This document shows, piece by piece, positions 29,553 through 37,892 of a stretch of DNA of 64,000 nt; the stretch's first letter is position 1; every line of letters starts with the position of its first letter. The DNA is from Streptomyces roseus (GTDB lineage: Bacteria; Actinomycetota; Actinomycetes; Streptomycetales; Streptomycetaceae), in assembly GCF_001044425.1 (NCBI RefSeq), contig NZ_LFML01000159.1, positions 1-64,000 on the forward strand. The letters run 5' to 3'. Below the pieces are notes generated by a model. That model was not told the origin of the DNA. It made no database searches and worked only from the letters and a program-made list of their open reading frames with translations. A program made the position numbers and the translations under genes.

Positions 29553-29654
29553 CCCGGGCGGCACCGCCGATCGGGGGGTCGCCCGGGAGGGCGGGGGCGG
29601 GCCCCCGGGCGGCACCGCCGATCGGGGGGTCGCCCGGGAGGGCGGGGGCGGGCC
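29553..29654. repeat. 51-bp tandem duplication
   Basis: Two adjacent copies of a 51-bp unit, starting at 29553 and 29604, essentially identical and rich in G. They lie in the otherwise empty gap 29278-29671 between the TgpA and TetR genes. Apart from the terminators and this repeat I see nothing in that gap. Confidence 0.9.
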
Positions 29655-29671
29655 GCCCCGGGCGGTCCCCG

Positions 29672-30298
29672 TCAGCGGTTGCCGCTGACCCGGCCCCGCA
29701 GCAGCAGCGACAGCGCCGAGTGCACGTCGTCCAGCGAGCGCTCGCTCTGGAAGGACTGCCAGTCCAGCGCGGCCACCAGCACCATGCCCACCATCGCGGC
29801 GGCGGTCAGCGGCACGTCGATCTCCGCGCTCAGCTCTCCGCGTTCCACGCCCTCGCGCAGCACGGTCTCCACGACGGCCACCGCCTCCCGCCGGACCACC
29901 ATCAGCGTGGACTGCCAGGCCCGGTTGGTCCGCCACAGCTCGGCGACGTACAGCTGGGTGAAGGCCGGGTACCGGTCGATGAACACCAGCCCCGCCCGGA
30001 TCATCGCGTCGAGCGCCTCGACCCGGGTGCCGCCGCGCCGCTCCGTCTCCTCGGCCGCGTCGCGCAGGGAGACCGTCAGCAGCCCGACCCCGTGCCGCAG
30101 CAGCTCCTCGAAGAGCTCGTTCTTGCTGGCGAAGTTGTAGTAGACGGTGCCCTTGGCGACCCCCGCCCGCTCGGCGATCTCGTCGACCGTGGTCGCGGAG
30201 AAGCCCTGCTCGGCGATGAGGGTGACGGCCGCCTCGTAGAGCTTCTGGCGGGTCGCCTGCCGGCGGCCGCCGCCGGTACCGGTGCTGCTGCGTTCCAT
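29672..30298 (-). CDS. TetR family transcriptional regulator
   Basis: The 208-aa product has the TetR helix-turn-helix at about residues 15-60 (RQKLYEAAVTLIAEQGFSATTVDEIAERAGVAKGTVYYNF) and a helical ligand-binding domain. It sits just after the yhgE gene on the same strand. A TetR-like palindrome lies upstream of the ABC ATPase-yhgE pair, so local control of that pair is likely. The ATG at 30298 (MERSS) is preferred over a start five codons earlier because the conserved domain begins soon after; no strong ribosome site separates them. Confidence 0.9.
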   Translation of the reverse strand: MERSSTGTGGGRRQATRQKLYEAAVTLIAEQGFSATTVDEIAERAGVAKGTVYYNFASKNELFEELLRHGVGLLTVSLRDAAEETERRGGTRVEALDAMIRAGLVFIDRYPAFTQLYVAELWRTNRAWQSTLMVVRREAVAVVETVLREGVERGELSAEIDVPLTAAAMVGMVLVAALDWQSFQSERSLDDVHSALSLLLRGRVSGNR

Positions 30299-30342
30299 GG
30301 CGCTGATTCTCACAGGTCAACCGATCTCTGCGGGCCCGGTCG

Positions 30343-32430
30343 CTACAGGCTCAGTTCGGGGTGGAGCCGGTCCATCGTCCACACCTGCTTGCCGCGGGCG
30401 GCGAGCGCGGTGAGGGCGAGCGAACCCACCGTGAACGCCGCCAGGACCGCGCAGCCCTGCCAGACCCGGGTGAGGTCTCCGCCGGTGATGAGGCGGCGCA
30501 GGCTGTCGACGACGTACGACATCGGCAGGTACGGGTGGATGGCGTTGAAGAACCACGGACTGGTCTGGACGGGGTACGTACCGCCCGCCGAGGTGAGCTG
30601 GAGCATCAGGACGGCGAGGACCAGGATGCGGCCGGCGGCGCCGAACTTGGCGTTGAGCCACTGGACGATCGCCGCGAAGCAGCAGGTGACCAGGAAGAGG
30701 AAGCCGATGGTGAGGGCGGGGCGCGCCATCTCCAGGCCGAGGCCCCAGTGGAGTACGGACATCAGCGCCCCCACCTGCGCGGCGCCGAGCCCCGCCACGG
30801 GCAGCCAGCCGGCCAGGGCGATCCGCCAGGGCGAGGCTCCCGCGGCCAGCGCCCGCTTGTTCATCGGCGCGATCAGCATGTAGGCGACCATCGCGCCGAC
30901 CCAGAGGGAGAGCGGGATGAAGTACGGCGCGAAGCCGGTGCCGTAGTTGGGCGCCTTGTGCAGGGACTGGTTGGCGAGCTTGACGGGGTCGGCCATGACC
31001 TGGGTACGGGCGTCGCGCTGCTGCTGGTCGTAGTCCGGGATCTTGTCGACGCCCTGGTGCAGGCCGTCGGCCAGGGTGCCGTTGCCGTCGACGAGCTTGT
31101 AGATGCCGCCGTCGAGGGTGTGCGCGCCGTCGCCGATCTTGCCGACTCCCGCGCCGATGGCCTCGGAGCCGTCGGCGGCCTTGCCGAGTCCGGTGTGGAG
31201 CTGGGCCATGCCGGCGGCGACCTTGTGGGCGCCGGTGTTGAGGGCGTTCGCGTCGGAGACGGCCCGGTCCAGCTTGCCGGCGAGGCCGGGGGCGCCGGCG
31301 GCGAGCTTGCGGGCCTGCTTCTCCAGGTCGGTGAGCTGGGCGCGCAGGCCGGCCAGATCGCCGCCCGAGTCCTTGACCAGCGTGTCGACGTCGCCGGTGA
31401 GCTGGGCGGCCTCGGCGGTGGTGTCCTTCAGCTTCTTCAGGTCGGCGCAGCTGACCGGCAGCGGCTTGGGAGCGGCGCCCGTGCACGTGCGGGTGTACGT
31501 GTCGGCCGCCAGGGCCGCGGCCTGCTTGCTCACCCTGGCCGCGGCGGGGGCCTTCTTGCCGATGGTCTCCAGGTGGTTGTTGACGACCCGGGCTGTGTCG
31601 GCGACGAGCAGGGCGGCGTCGGCGAGCTCCTTGGGGTTGTCCAGGTAGGGGCGGACCTGGGAGGCCGTGCCGTTGATCTTGTCGGCGATCTGCTGGGTGC
31701 CGTCGGCGACGCCCTTCGTGCCGGTCTCCAGCTTGCCCGCGGCCGTGTCGAGCTTCGTCAGTCCGCCGGTCAGCTCGCCGTTCTTCTCCTCGACCTTGTC
31801 GAGGTTGTCGGCGATCTCCTTGGCCCCTTCCTGGGCCTTGCTCGCGCCGTCCTTGAGCTTGTCGGCGCCGTCGGCGGCCTCGGCGGTCTTGTCGTGCAGG
31901 TCGGAGAAGGAGACGAAGATCTTGTCGAGGAAGCCGCGGGAGGCGTTGGTGGACGCCGCCGAGCGGACCTCGGCGAAGACGGTGCGGGAGATCGAGCCGA
32001 CGATGTAGTTGTTGGCGTCGTTGGTGCGCACCTGGAGGGCGCTGGTCGCGGGGTCCGCGCCGGAGCTGGAGGCGATCTTCGCGCTGAAGTCGGCGGGCAT
32101 GGTCAGGGACAGGTAGTACGTCCCGCTCTCCAGTCCCTTGGCCGCCTCCTCGGCGCTCACGTCGTGCCATTCGAAGGTCTTGCTGGCGTGCAGCTTCTTG
32201 GTGATCTCGCTGCCGGCGTCGATGCGGTTGCCCTCGACGGTGGCGCCTTGGTCGGCGTTGACGAGCGCGACGGGGACCTTGTCGAGGCGGCTGTACGGGT
32301 CCCAGAAGGAGCAGAGGTACAGGGCTCCGTAGAGCAGCGGCAGCAGGAGCAGTGCGACGAGCGCGGCCCGGGGCAGTTTCCCCCGCCCGAACCGCTTCAG
32401 CTCAAGCGCGGCCAGCTTCGGCGAGCGCAT
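30343..32430 (-). CDS. YhgE/Pip family ABC-2-type membrane protein
   Basis: The 695-aa product begins with a cytoplasmic stretch and a membrane helix (VALLLLPLLYGALYLCSFW). A large extracellular region (about 45-440) follows, with long helical Lys/Ala/Asp repeats ending in glycine-rich turn motifs. The protein ends with about five membrane helices (about 480-680) resembling an ABC-2 permease. The family includes phage-infection (Pip) and type VII-linked proteins; some act as drug exporters. The gene overlaps the 3' end of the ATPase gene by 29 bp, so the two are probably one exporter regulated by the neighbouring TetR. Confidence 0.88.
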   Translation of the reverse strand: MRSPKLAALELKRFGRGKLPRAALVALLLLPLLYGALYLCSFWDPYSRLDKVPVALVNADQGATVEGNRIDAGSEITKKLHASKTFEWHDVSAEEAAKGLESGTYYLSLTMPADFSAKIASSSGADPATSALQVRTNDANNYIVGSISRTVFAEVRSAASTNASRGFLDKIFVSFSDLHDKTAEAADGADKLKDGASKAQEGAKEIADNLDKVEEKNGELTGGLTKLDTAAGKLETGTKGVADGTQQIADKINGTASQVRPYLDNPKELADAALLVADTARVVNNHLETIGKKAPAAARVSKQAAALAADTYTRTCTGAAPKPLPVSCADLKKLKDTTAEAAQLTGDVDTLVKDSGGDLAGLRAQLTDLEKQARKLAAGAPGLAGKLDRAVSDANALNTGAHKVAAGMAQLHTGLGKAADGSEAIGAGVGKIGDGAHTLDGGIYKLVDGNGTLADGLHQGVDKIPDYDQQQRDARTQVMADPVKLANQSLHKAPNYGTGFAPYFIPLSLWVGAMVAYMLIAPMNKRALAAGASPWRIALAGWLPVAGLGAAQVGALMSVLHWGLGLEMARPALTIGFLFLVTCCFAAIVQWLNAKFGAAGRILVLAVLMLQLTSAGGTYPVQTSPWFFNAIHPYLPMSYVVDSLRRLITGGDLTRVWQGCAVLAAFTVGSLALTALAARGKQVWTMDRLHPELSL

Positions 32431-33307
32431 CGTCCGCCCCCTTCGTGGTGTCTTCGGTCTTCTGGGTCTGCTCGGCCTGTTCGGCCTGTTCGGCCTGTCC
32501 GGCCTGTCCGGCCTGTTCGGCCTGTCCGGCCTGTCCGGCCTGTCCGGTCTGTTCGGTCTTCTCGGTGTCTGCGCTCTCCGCGCTCTCGCCGGCCGGGTCC
32601 GGCTCGGCGCCCTGACCGCCCGTGCGCAGGACCGTCACGTCGTCCGGCGCCTCGCTGCACACCGCGAGGACGGTGGTCCCGGCGGCGGCGATGGAGCGCA
32701 GCAGGCTCCAGGCCTCGGCGCGTTCGGCGTCCGAGAGCTTGAGGTCCAGGTCGTCGAGGGCCAGCAGGCGCGGAGCGCCGAGCAGGGCGATGGCCACGGA
32801 CAGCCTGATCGCCTCCAGTCGCTCCAGGTCGCGTACCGAGGTGCGCGGGCCCTTGGGCAGGGTCGCGAGGTCCAGCCCGGCGGCGGCCAGGGCGGCGTCG
32901 ATCCGGGCCCGTGCGGCGTGGCGGCGCTCGCCGCGCGGGCGCAGCAGGGCGCGCACGGGTCCCTCGTAGCGGCGCTGGAGCAGTGCGCCCTCGCGCAGTT
33001 GCTCGGCGACGGTGAGGGACTGGTCGAGTTCGTTGACCCCGGTGACCGGGCCGAGTGCGGCGATCCGGCGGACCGCGGCCAGGTGCCGCGGCAGCCGGTG
33101 GCCGGCGATCTCGGCATGGCCCTCGGTGGCCTTCATGCGTCCGGTGAGGGCGAGGACGAGGCAGGTCCGGCCGCTGCCGGAGGGGCCTTCGACGGCGATG
33201 AGCGAGCCGGGCTCCGCGTCGAGGCGCACTCCCCGGAACACCCAGCCGCGCGGGCCCTTGAGTCCGAAGTCCTCGGCCTTGACGGCCGCTCCGTGCGGGC
33301 TGTCCAC
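32402..33307 (-). CDS. Degenerate ABC-type ATPase with repeat tail
   Basis: The 301-aa protein resembles an ABC nucleotide-binding domain, but key residues are altered. Walker A reads GPSGSGRT with Arg in place of the usual Lys, the LSGGQ signature is reduced to RLSVAIA, and Walker B is LLALDDLDL. The C-terminus (about 235-280) is a low-complexity run of GQA/EQA triplets encoded by 9-bp tandem repeats. The GTG start is preceded by AAAGGAGGGG. It may hydrolyse ATP poorly or act as a regulatory partner of the YhgE protein downstream. Confidence 0.85.
   Translation of the reverse strand: MDSPHGAAVKAEDFGLKGPRGWVFRGVRLDAEPGSLIAVEGPSGSGRTCLVLALTGRMKATEGHAEIAGHRLPRHLAAVRRIAALGPVTGVNELDQSLTVAEQLREGALLQRRYEGPVRALLRPRGERRHAARARIDAALAAAGLDLATLPKGPRTSVRDLERLEAIRLSVAIALLGAPRLLALDDLDLKLSDAERAEAWSLLRSIAAAGTTVLAVCSEAPDDVTVLRTGGQGAEPDPAGESAESADTEKTEQTGQAGQAGQAEQAGQAGQAEQAEQAEQTQKTEDTTKGADDALAEAGRA
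32467..32566. repeat. 9-bp tandem repeats inside the ATPase gene
   Basis: About eleven copies of CGGCCTGTC or CGGCCTGTT in tandem, in frame, encoding GQA/EQA triplets. The units differ only at the last base. Because 9 is divisible by 3, slippage would change tail length without a frameshift. Confidence 0.9.
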
Positions 33308-33325
33308 GCCGCCCCCCTCCTTTTA

Positions 33326-33341
33326 AACTGACCGGTCAGTT
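33326..33341. promoter_or_regulatory. TetR-type operator
   Basis: Perfect 16-bp palindrome AACTGACCGGTCAGTT immediately upstream of the ATPase ribosome-binding site and next to a TTGAAC -35-like sequence on the minus strand. This shape matches operators of drug-exporter TetR regulators; the TetR gene at 29672-30298 is the natural candidate. Confidence 0.75.
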
Positions 33342-33501
33342 CAAAAACTACCACCTCTGGTCCCACCTCACCTGCCCAGGGGGACAGTTGACAGACGGTC
33401 GGCAGCAAAACCGCAGGTCAGCGCGATTGTCAGTGTCGAGCGTCACGATGGGGGCAGGCACAAACACAGACACAGCAGTACGCAACGACAGGAGGTTCGT
33501 C

Positions 33502-33984
33502 ATGGCCACACCGTCCCCGTCCCCTGTCCACCCCGTCCCGCGCAGGTCGGCAGCTCCCCCGGCCGCGCTCGATCTGCTCGCCAAGGCCCACGCCGGCCTG
33601 GCCGAGGCGGCCCGGCTGGACCGGCCGGGCGAGCGGTACGCCACCGCCCACCTCGCCGCGCTGCGCACCGCCGCGGCCGTGCTCGCGGCGCGCGGGAATC
33701 CGGAGCCGGCCGGCGCGCGGCGCCGGCCCCGGATCCGCAGCGCCTGGGAGGTGCTCCCGGAGATAGCCCCGGAGCTGACGGAGTGGAGCGCGCTGTTCGC
33801 CTCCGGCGCCGACCGCAGGGCGCGGGCCGAGGCGGGGATCGCGGACGCGGCGACGGTCCGGGACGCGGACGATCTGGTGCGCGCCGTGGCGATGTTCCTG
33901 CGGCTGGTGGAACGGATGCTCGCCCTCCGGCCGGTGGCGCCGACGCTGCCGCAGCCCCGTCCGGAGCATCCGGACGCGGGCTGA
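33502..33984 (+). CDS. SAV_6107-type HEPN domain protein
   Basis: A 160-aa helical protein with a Pro-rich N-terminus (1-25) and a region resembling the SAV_6107 HEPN family of actinobacteria: LDLLAKAHAGLAEAARLDRPGERYATAHLAALRTAAAVL, then WEVLPEIAPELTEWSALFASGA. No RxxxxH nuclease motif is obvious, so RNase activity should not be assumed. The ATG at 33502 follows AGGAGG, which fixes the start against an in-frame upstream ATG at 33388. Divergent from the ATPase gene. Confidence 0.8.
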   Translation: MATPSPSPVHPVPRRSAAPPAALDLLAKAHAGLAEAARLDRPGERYATAHLAALRTAAAVLAARGNPEPAGARRRPRIRSAWEVLPEIAPELTEWSALFASGADRRARAEAGIADAATVRDADDLVRAVAMFLRLVERMLALRPVAPTLPQPRPEHPDAG

Positions 33985-34072
33985 GCTGGGCGGGGTGAGC
34001 GGCACGCCCGCGTGCAGGCAATAGGGTGGGGCTCGCATCTCCCACCCTTGTCGCGCCGAGGAGCCATCAGCC

Positions 34073-34846
34073 GTGTCGGACACTTCCCGCCCCCGCGCCT
34101 CCCTTCGCACCGCCGTGGTGTGGGAGGTCCTCAAGGAGGCCCTCGACCGCCGGGTGAAGGCGACCGGGCGGGATGTGCTGGACGTGCTGGACACCGGCGG
34201 CGGCACCGGCAACTTCGCCGTGCCGGTGGCCCGGCTGGGCCACCGGGTGACCGTGGTCGACCCCAGCCCGAACGCACTGTTCGGGCTGGAGCGCCGCGTC
34301 GGCGAAGAGGGCGTCGCGGACCTGGTCCGCGGGGTCCAGGGCGACGCCCAGGGCCTGCTGGAGGTCGTCGAGCGCGACGCGTACGACGTGGTGCTCTGCC
34401 ACGGCGTGCTGGAGTACGTGGACGACCCGGCCGAGGGCGTGGCCAACGCGGTCGCCGCCCTGCGCCCCGGCGGCACCCTCAGCCTGCTCGCCGCGGGCCT
34501 CGGCGGGGCGGTGCTGGCCCGCGCCCTCGCCGGCCACTTCACCGAGGCCCGTACGGCGCTCACCGACCCGGCCGGGCGCTGGGGCGCGGGCGACCCGGTG
34601 CCGCGCCGCTTCACCGCCGAGCAGCTCGCCGCCCTGGTCGGCGGGGCCGGCCTGGAGGTCGGCCCGGTACACGGGGTCCGCGTCTTCGCCGACCTCGTCC
34701 CCGGTGTCCTGGTCGACACCGAGCCGGGCGCGGTCGAGGCCCTGCTGCGCCTGGAGGAGGCCGCCGCCGAGCTGCCCGCCTTCCACGCGGTCGCCACGCA
34801 GCTGCACGTGCTGGGCCGCAAGGGTCCCGCCGGCGAGAGCGCCTGA
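34073..34846 (+). CDS. Class I SAM-dependent methyltransferase
   Basis: The 257-aa protein has the class I motif I DVLDTGGGTGNFAVPVARLG near residues 38-57, an acidic end of strand 2 (TVVDPS), and a motif region DVVLCHGVLEYVDDP. Substrate is not indicated; small-molecule, quinone or cell-wall methylation are all possible. The GTG start at 34073 has GAGGAG upstream, and a TAGGGT box at 34022-34027 may be its -10. Confidence 0.88.
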   Translation: MSDTSRPRASLRTAVVWEVLKEALDRRVKATGRDVLDVLDTGGGTGNFAVPVARLGHRVTVVDPSPNALFGLERRVGEEGVADLVRGVQGDAQGLLEVVERDAYDVVLCHGVLEYVDDPAEGVANAVAALRPGGTLSLLAAGLGGAVLARALAGHFTEARTALTDPAGRWGAGDPVPRRFTAEQLAALVGGAGLEVGPVHGVRVFADLVPGVLVDTEPGAVEALLRLEEAAAELPAFHAVATQLHVLGRKGPAGESA

Positions 34847-35152
34847 TCTGCGGAGTTCCGCTCAGGGAGTACGCCGGACACCCTCCGTTCGGACGCCCGG
34901 CCCCGTATGATCGTGCGCAAGGACCGGCATGGTGGACGGGCCAGTGGGGAATAAGCGCCTCAGTGACCCGCCACCCGGCGGTACGGTTCACGCAAGGATG
35001 TGTCCGGGCGGCGCCTTTCGGGGCGGCGCCCCTTCCCGACCGTGTTTTGGAACCTGGCGTCGAGGGCGGGTGTCACGGGGGCGATTCCCCGCCTATCCTG
35101 AAGGGGACCCCTGGTCGCTACCCCCCGCGACCGACGGATGAGGAGGACTCCC
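34847..35152 (+). other. Intergenic region before the DUF3040 gene
   Basis: 306 bp without a supported gene. It contains an isolated TATGAT hexamer at 34906-34911 and a good promoter near its end: TGTCAC (35071-35076), a 17-bp spacer and TATCCT (35094-35099). A GC-rich hairpin lies near 35010-35030. A possible 70-codon frame from 34929 has atypical codon use and is not called. Confidence 0.6.
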
Positions 35153-35554
35153 GTGCCGCTCTCGGAGCACGAGCAGCGAATGCTCGAGCAGATGGAGCGA
35201 GCGCTGTACGCCGAAGATCCCAAGTTCGCGACAGCGCTTGAGGGAAGCGGACTGCGTACGTACACCCGGCGACGGGTCTACCAGGCAGTCGCAGGCATTG
35301 TGGTGGGTATCGCGCTCCTCATGACCGGTGTGATCGTTCCGAACGTACTCTGGGTCAGCGTGGTGGGATTCCTCGTCATGCTCGGCTGTACGGTCCTCGT
35401 GGTCACCGGTTGGCGCAAGGCACCCAAGCCTGGCGAGCAGCCCGTCTCCGGCAGTGCAGGCGGTTCGGCCCACGGCCGGAACCGGCAGCGTCGGTCGATG
35501 ATGACCCGTATCGAGGAGCGGTGGCAGCGCCGCCGCGACGAACAGGGGCAGTAG
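35153..35554 (+). CDS. DUF3040 membrane protein
   Basis: Small 133-aa protein, start MPLSEHEQRMLEQMERALYAEDPKFA typical of DUF3040, followed by two membrane helices (about 47-65 and 70-88) and a basic C-terminal tail. AGGAGG lies 6 nt before the GTG at 35153, which decides against the ATG at 35138. Conserved in actinobacteria; function unknown. Confidence 0.92.
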   Translation: MPLSEHEQRMLEQMERALYAEDPKFATALEGSGLRTYTRRRVYQAVAGIVVGIALLMTGVIVPNVLWVSVVGFLVMLGCTVLVVTGWRKAPKPGEQPVSGSAGGSAHGRNRQRRSMMTRIEERWQRRRDEQGQ

Positions 35555-35570
35555 GCCCCCGCAGACATGG

Positions 35571-35608
35571 GTGAGGGGACGGCCGCCGCACGGCGGCCGT
35601 CCCCTCAC
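35571..35608 (+). terminator. Terminator hairpin after the DUF3040 gene
   Basis: Perfect 17-bp stem (35571-35587 with 35592-35608) and a 4-nt loop, 16 bp after the stop codon. Confidence 0.85.
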
Positions 35609-35719
35609 CGCTCTGCCGCGCCGATCCGGCTCCCTCACACCGATCCGGCCCCTCACACCGATCCGCCCCGTCTTGCGGATCGCCGCTGCCGCGGCCCGGT
35701 CCTGCGGCATGATGGCCCG

Positions 35720-36355
35720 GTGAGTGTGCTCCCCCTGGTCTTCACCAGCGGCTGGGCCAGCGGGATCAACGCCTACGCCGTGGTCCTCCTGCTCGGCGTC
35801 TTCGGCGCGACCGGACTGACCGACGAGGTCCCCGCGTCCCTCCAGCGCACCGACGTGCTGATCGTCGCCGGCGTGCTGTTCCTCTGCGAGGCCGTCGCCG
35901 ACAAGATCCCGTACGTGGACTCCGTCTGGGACGCGGCGCACACCGTGATCCGGCCGGTGGCCGGGGCGGTGGTCGGCGCCCTGCTGGCAGGCCAGAGCGG
36001 CTCGCTCTCCGACATCGCAGCCGGCGCGGTCGGCGGTTCCACCGCGCTGGCCAGCCATTTCGTCAAGGCCGGCACGCGGATGGCCGTCAACACCTCACCC
36101 GAGCCGGTCAGCAACATCGTGCTGAGCACCGCCGAGGACCTTGGCGTGGCGGGCATCGTCACCTTCGCGATGTTCAACCCCCAGGCCGCCGCGGTCATCG
36201 CCGCCGTCCTGCTGGCGGCCGGTCTGGCCGTACTCGTCTTCCTCTGGAGCCGGATCCGCCGCTTCCTGCGCCGCCGGGCCCAGCGCCGCGAGGAGAAGCG
36301 GCTCGCGGCCCAGGAGCGCGAGGCGACCGCGCGGGCCGCGGTACCGCCCCGCTGA
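35720..36355 (+). CDS. DUF4126 membrane protein
   Basis: The 211-aa protein has hydrophobic helices from residue 1 (LPLVFTSGWASGINAYAVVLLLGVFG), VLIVAGVLFLCEAVADKIPYVDSVWDAAHT, a Gly/Ala-rich pair and a last helix before a basic tail. This is the DUF4126 pattern; function unknown. The GTG at 35720 follows a CATGAT hexamer by 6 nt with no ribosome-binding site, so the mRNA may be leaderless. Confidence 0.85.
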   Translation: MSVLPLVFTSGWASGINAYAVVLLLGVFGATGLTDEVPASLQRTDVLIVAGVLFLCEAVADKIPYVDSVWDAAHTVIRPVAGAVVGALLAGQSGSLSDIAAGAVGGSTALASHFVKAGTRMAVNTSPEPVSNIVLSTAEDLGVAGIVTFAMFNPQAAAVIAAVLLAAGLAVLVFLWSRIRRFLRRRAQRREEKRLAAQEREATARAAVPPR

Positions 36356-36416
36356 CCCCGCCCTTCCCCCTGACCTGCTCCAAGCTCCTCCGACCCCGCT
36401 CGGTAGGGTCGTGCGC

Positions 36417-37829
36417 ATGGCACGAATTGCGGTGATCGGCGCCGGCATGGGCGCGATGGCCACGGCGGCCCGGCTGGCCGTGGCGGGGCACCAGGTGACG
36501 GTGTACGAGCGCGGGTCCACCTACGGCGGCTCCGTCGGCCGCCACGAACAGGACGGCTTCGCCTTCGACACCGGGCCCGGTCTGCTGCACCTGCCCGCCG
36601 TCTACCGCGACCTGTTCGTCAAGACCGGCAAGCGGCCCCTGGAGGACTGCGTCGAGCTGGTCCAGGTGGACCCGGCCGTCCGGCACGTCCTCGCCGACGG
36701 CACCGTCGTGACCCTCCCGGCCGGCTCGCGCGGCGCCGCGGCCGCCGTCCTCGACGAGGCCTTCGGCCCGGGAGCCGGAGAGCGCTGGAACGAGGTCCTG
36801 GGCCGCGCCCGGGACGCCTGGAACGCCACCCGGCGCCCCCTGCTGGAGGAGCCGTTGCGCCCCGACTGGCAGGTGCTGGGCGCGGATCCCTACCCGGCGC
36901 TGCGCAAGAGCGGCCTGCTGCGCCGCCGCCCGCCGACCCTCGCCGAAGTGGCCGACCGCGAACTGGGCGGGCGGCTCGGTGAGCTGCTCGCCGCTCGGGT
37001 GCGGGCGTACGGCCTCGACCCGGCCACCGCGCCCGCCTCGGCGGCCGTGCTCCCGTACATGGAGCAGACCTTCGGCAGCTGGTACGTGCGCGGCGGGATG
37101 CGGGCCCTGGCCACCGCCGTGTACGAGCGCTGCCTGGAACGGAAGGTCGCCTTCGTCTTCGACGCGCCCGTACGGGAGGTCCTGGAGCGGGACGGCCGGG
37201 CGGCCGGGCTGCTGCTGGCCGACGGCGTCGAGACGGCCGCGGACTTCGTGGTGTGCGGCGTCGACCCGCGGCAGCTGCGCGCCCCGCTGCCCGCCGGCGG
37301 CGTCCCGGCCCGCGGGCCGGAGGCGGCCGGCCGGACCACCCTGCTGCTCGCGCTGCGCGGAGCCCGCCCCGCCGACGCCGTCCACCGGACCCTGGTCCAC
37401 TCCCCGGAGACCCAGCTGACCGTGCTGCGCCCCGACGACCCGGCCCTACGGCCGGGCGCGGACCACGAGGCGGTCACCGTGAGCGCCCTGTGCGGCCCCG
37501 GGGGCCGCCCCGCGCCCCGCGCGGAAGCACTGCTGGACCTCGCGGCCCGGGCCGTGCCCGGACTGCGCGAGCGGCTGCTGTGGAGCCGCGAGCGCACGCC
37601 GGCGGACATCGAGGCGGACACCGGCGCGGCGGGCGGCGCGGTGCCCCCGCCGGCGCTCGCCGGGGCCGGCGGCGCGCTGCTCTACCCCGCCAACACCACC
37701 GCGCTGCCCGGGCTGTTCCTCGCGGGCGGCTGGGCGCACCCCGGCGGCGGGCTCGCGCACGCGGGGATGACGGGGGCCCTGGTGGCCGGACTGATCGTGG
37801 AGGGCGCGCGGTTCCGCGGCTCCCAGTGA
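36417..37829 (+). CDS. CrtI-like FAD-dependent oxidoreductase
   Basis: A 470-aa flavoprotein of the phytoene desaturase/amine oxidase superfamily. The N-terminal dinucleotide fold reads AVIGAGMGAMATAARLAVAGHQVTVYERG, followed by TGPGLLHLPAVYRDLF. The C-terminal FAD segment is LFLAGGWAHPGGGLAHAGMTGALVAG. There are no carotenoid genes nearby, so phytoene as substrate is not supported. It has a TAGGGT box at 36404-36409, 7 nt before the ATG, suggesting a leaderless mRNA. Confidence 0.85.
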   Translation: MARIAVIGAGMGAMATAARLAVAGHQVTVYERGSTYGGSVGRHEQDGFAFDTGPGLLHLPAVYRDLFVKTGKRPLEDCVELVQVDPAVRHVLADGTVVTLPAGSRGAAAAVLDEAFGPGAGERWNEVLGRARDAWNATRRPLLEEPLRPDWQVLGADPYPALRKSGLLRRRPPTLAEVADRELGGRLGELLAARVRAYGLDPATAPASAAVLPYMEQTFGSWYVRGGMRALATAVYERCLERKVAFVFDAPVREVLERDGRAAGLLLADGVETAADFVVCGVDPRQLRAPLPAGGVPARGPEAAGRTTLLLALRGARPADAVHRTLVHSPETQLTVLRPDDPALRPGADHEAVTVSALCGPGGRPAPRAEALLDLAARAVPGLRERLLWSRERTPADIEADTGAAGGAVPPPALAGAGGALLYPANTTALPGLFLAGGWAHPGGGLAHAGMTGALVAGLIVEGARFRGSQ

Positions 37830-37834
37830 CGCCG

Positions 37835-37865
37835 GAGCCCCCGGGGAGGGTCTCCCCGGGGGCTC
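37835..37865. terminator. Bidirectional terminator hairpin
   Basis: 14-bp perfect stem (37835-37848 with 37852-37865) and 3-nt loop between the convergent CrtI-like gene and the next minus-strand gene. Confidence 0.85.
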
Positions 37866-37892
37866 ACCGCGTGCGCCGGTACCCGTCGTGCC

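Noticed and set aside
32467-32566. CRISPR-like repeats
   Set aside because: Contiguous 9-bp units without spacers, in frame within a coding sequence.
34929-35141. 70-codon plus-strand open frame
   Set aside because: Starts without a ribosome site, has poor codon bias, and overlaps a promoter for the DUF3040 gene.
36417-37829. Carotenoid biosynthesis cluster
   Set aside because: Only one CrtI-like protein; no crtE or crtB in the window.
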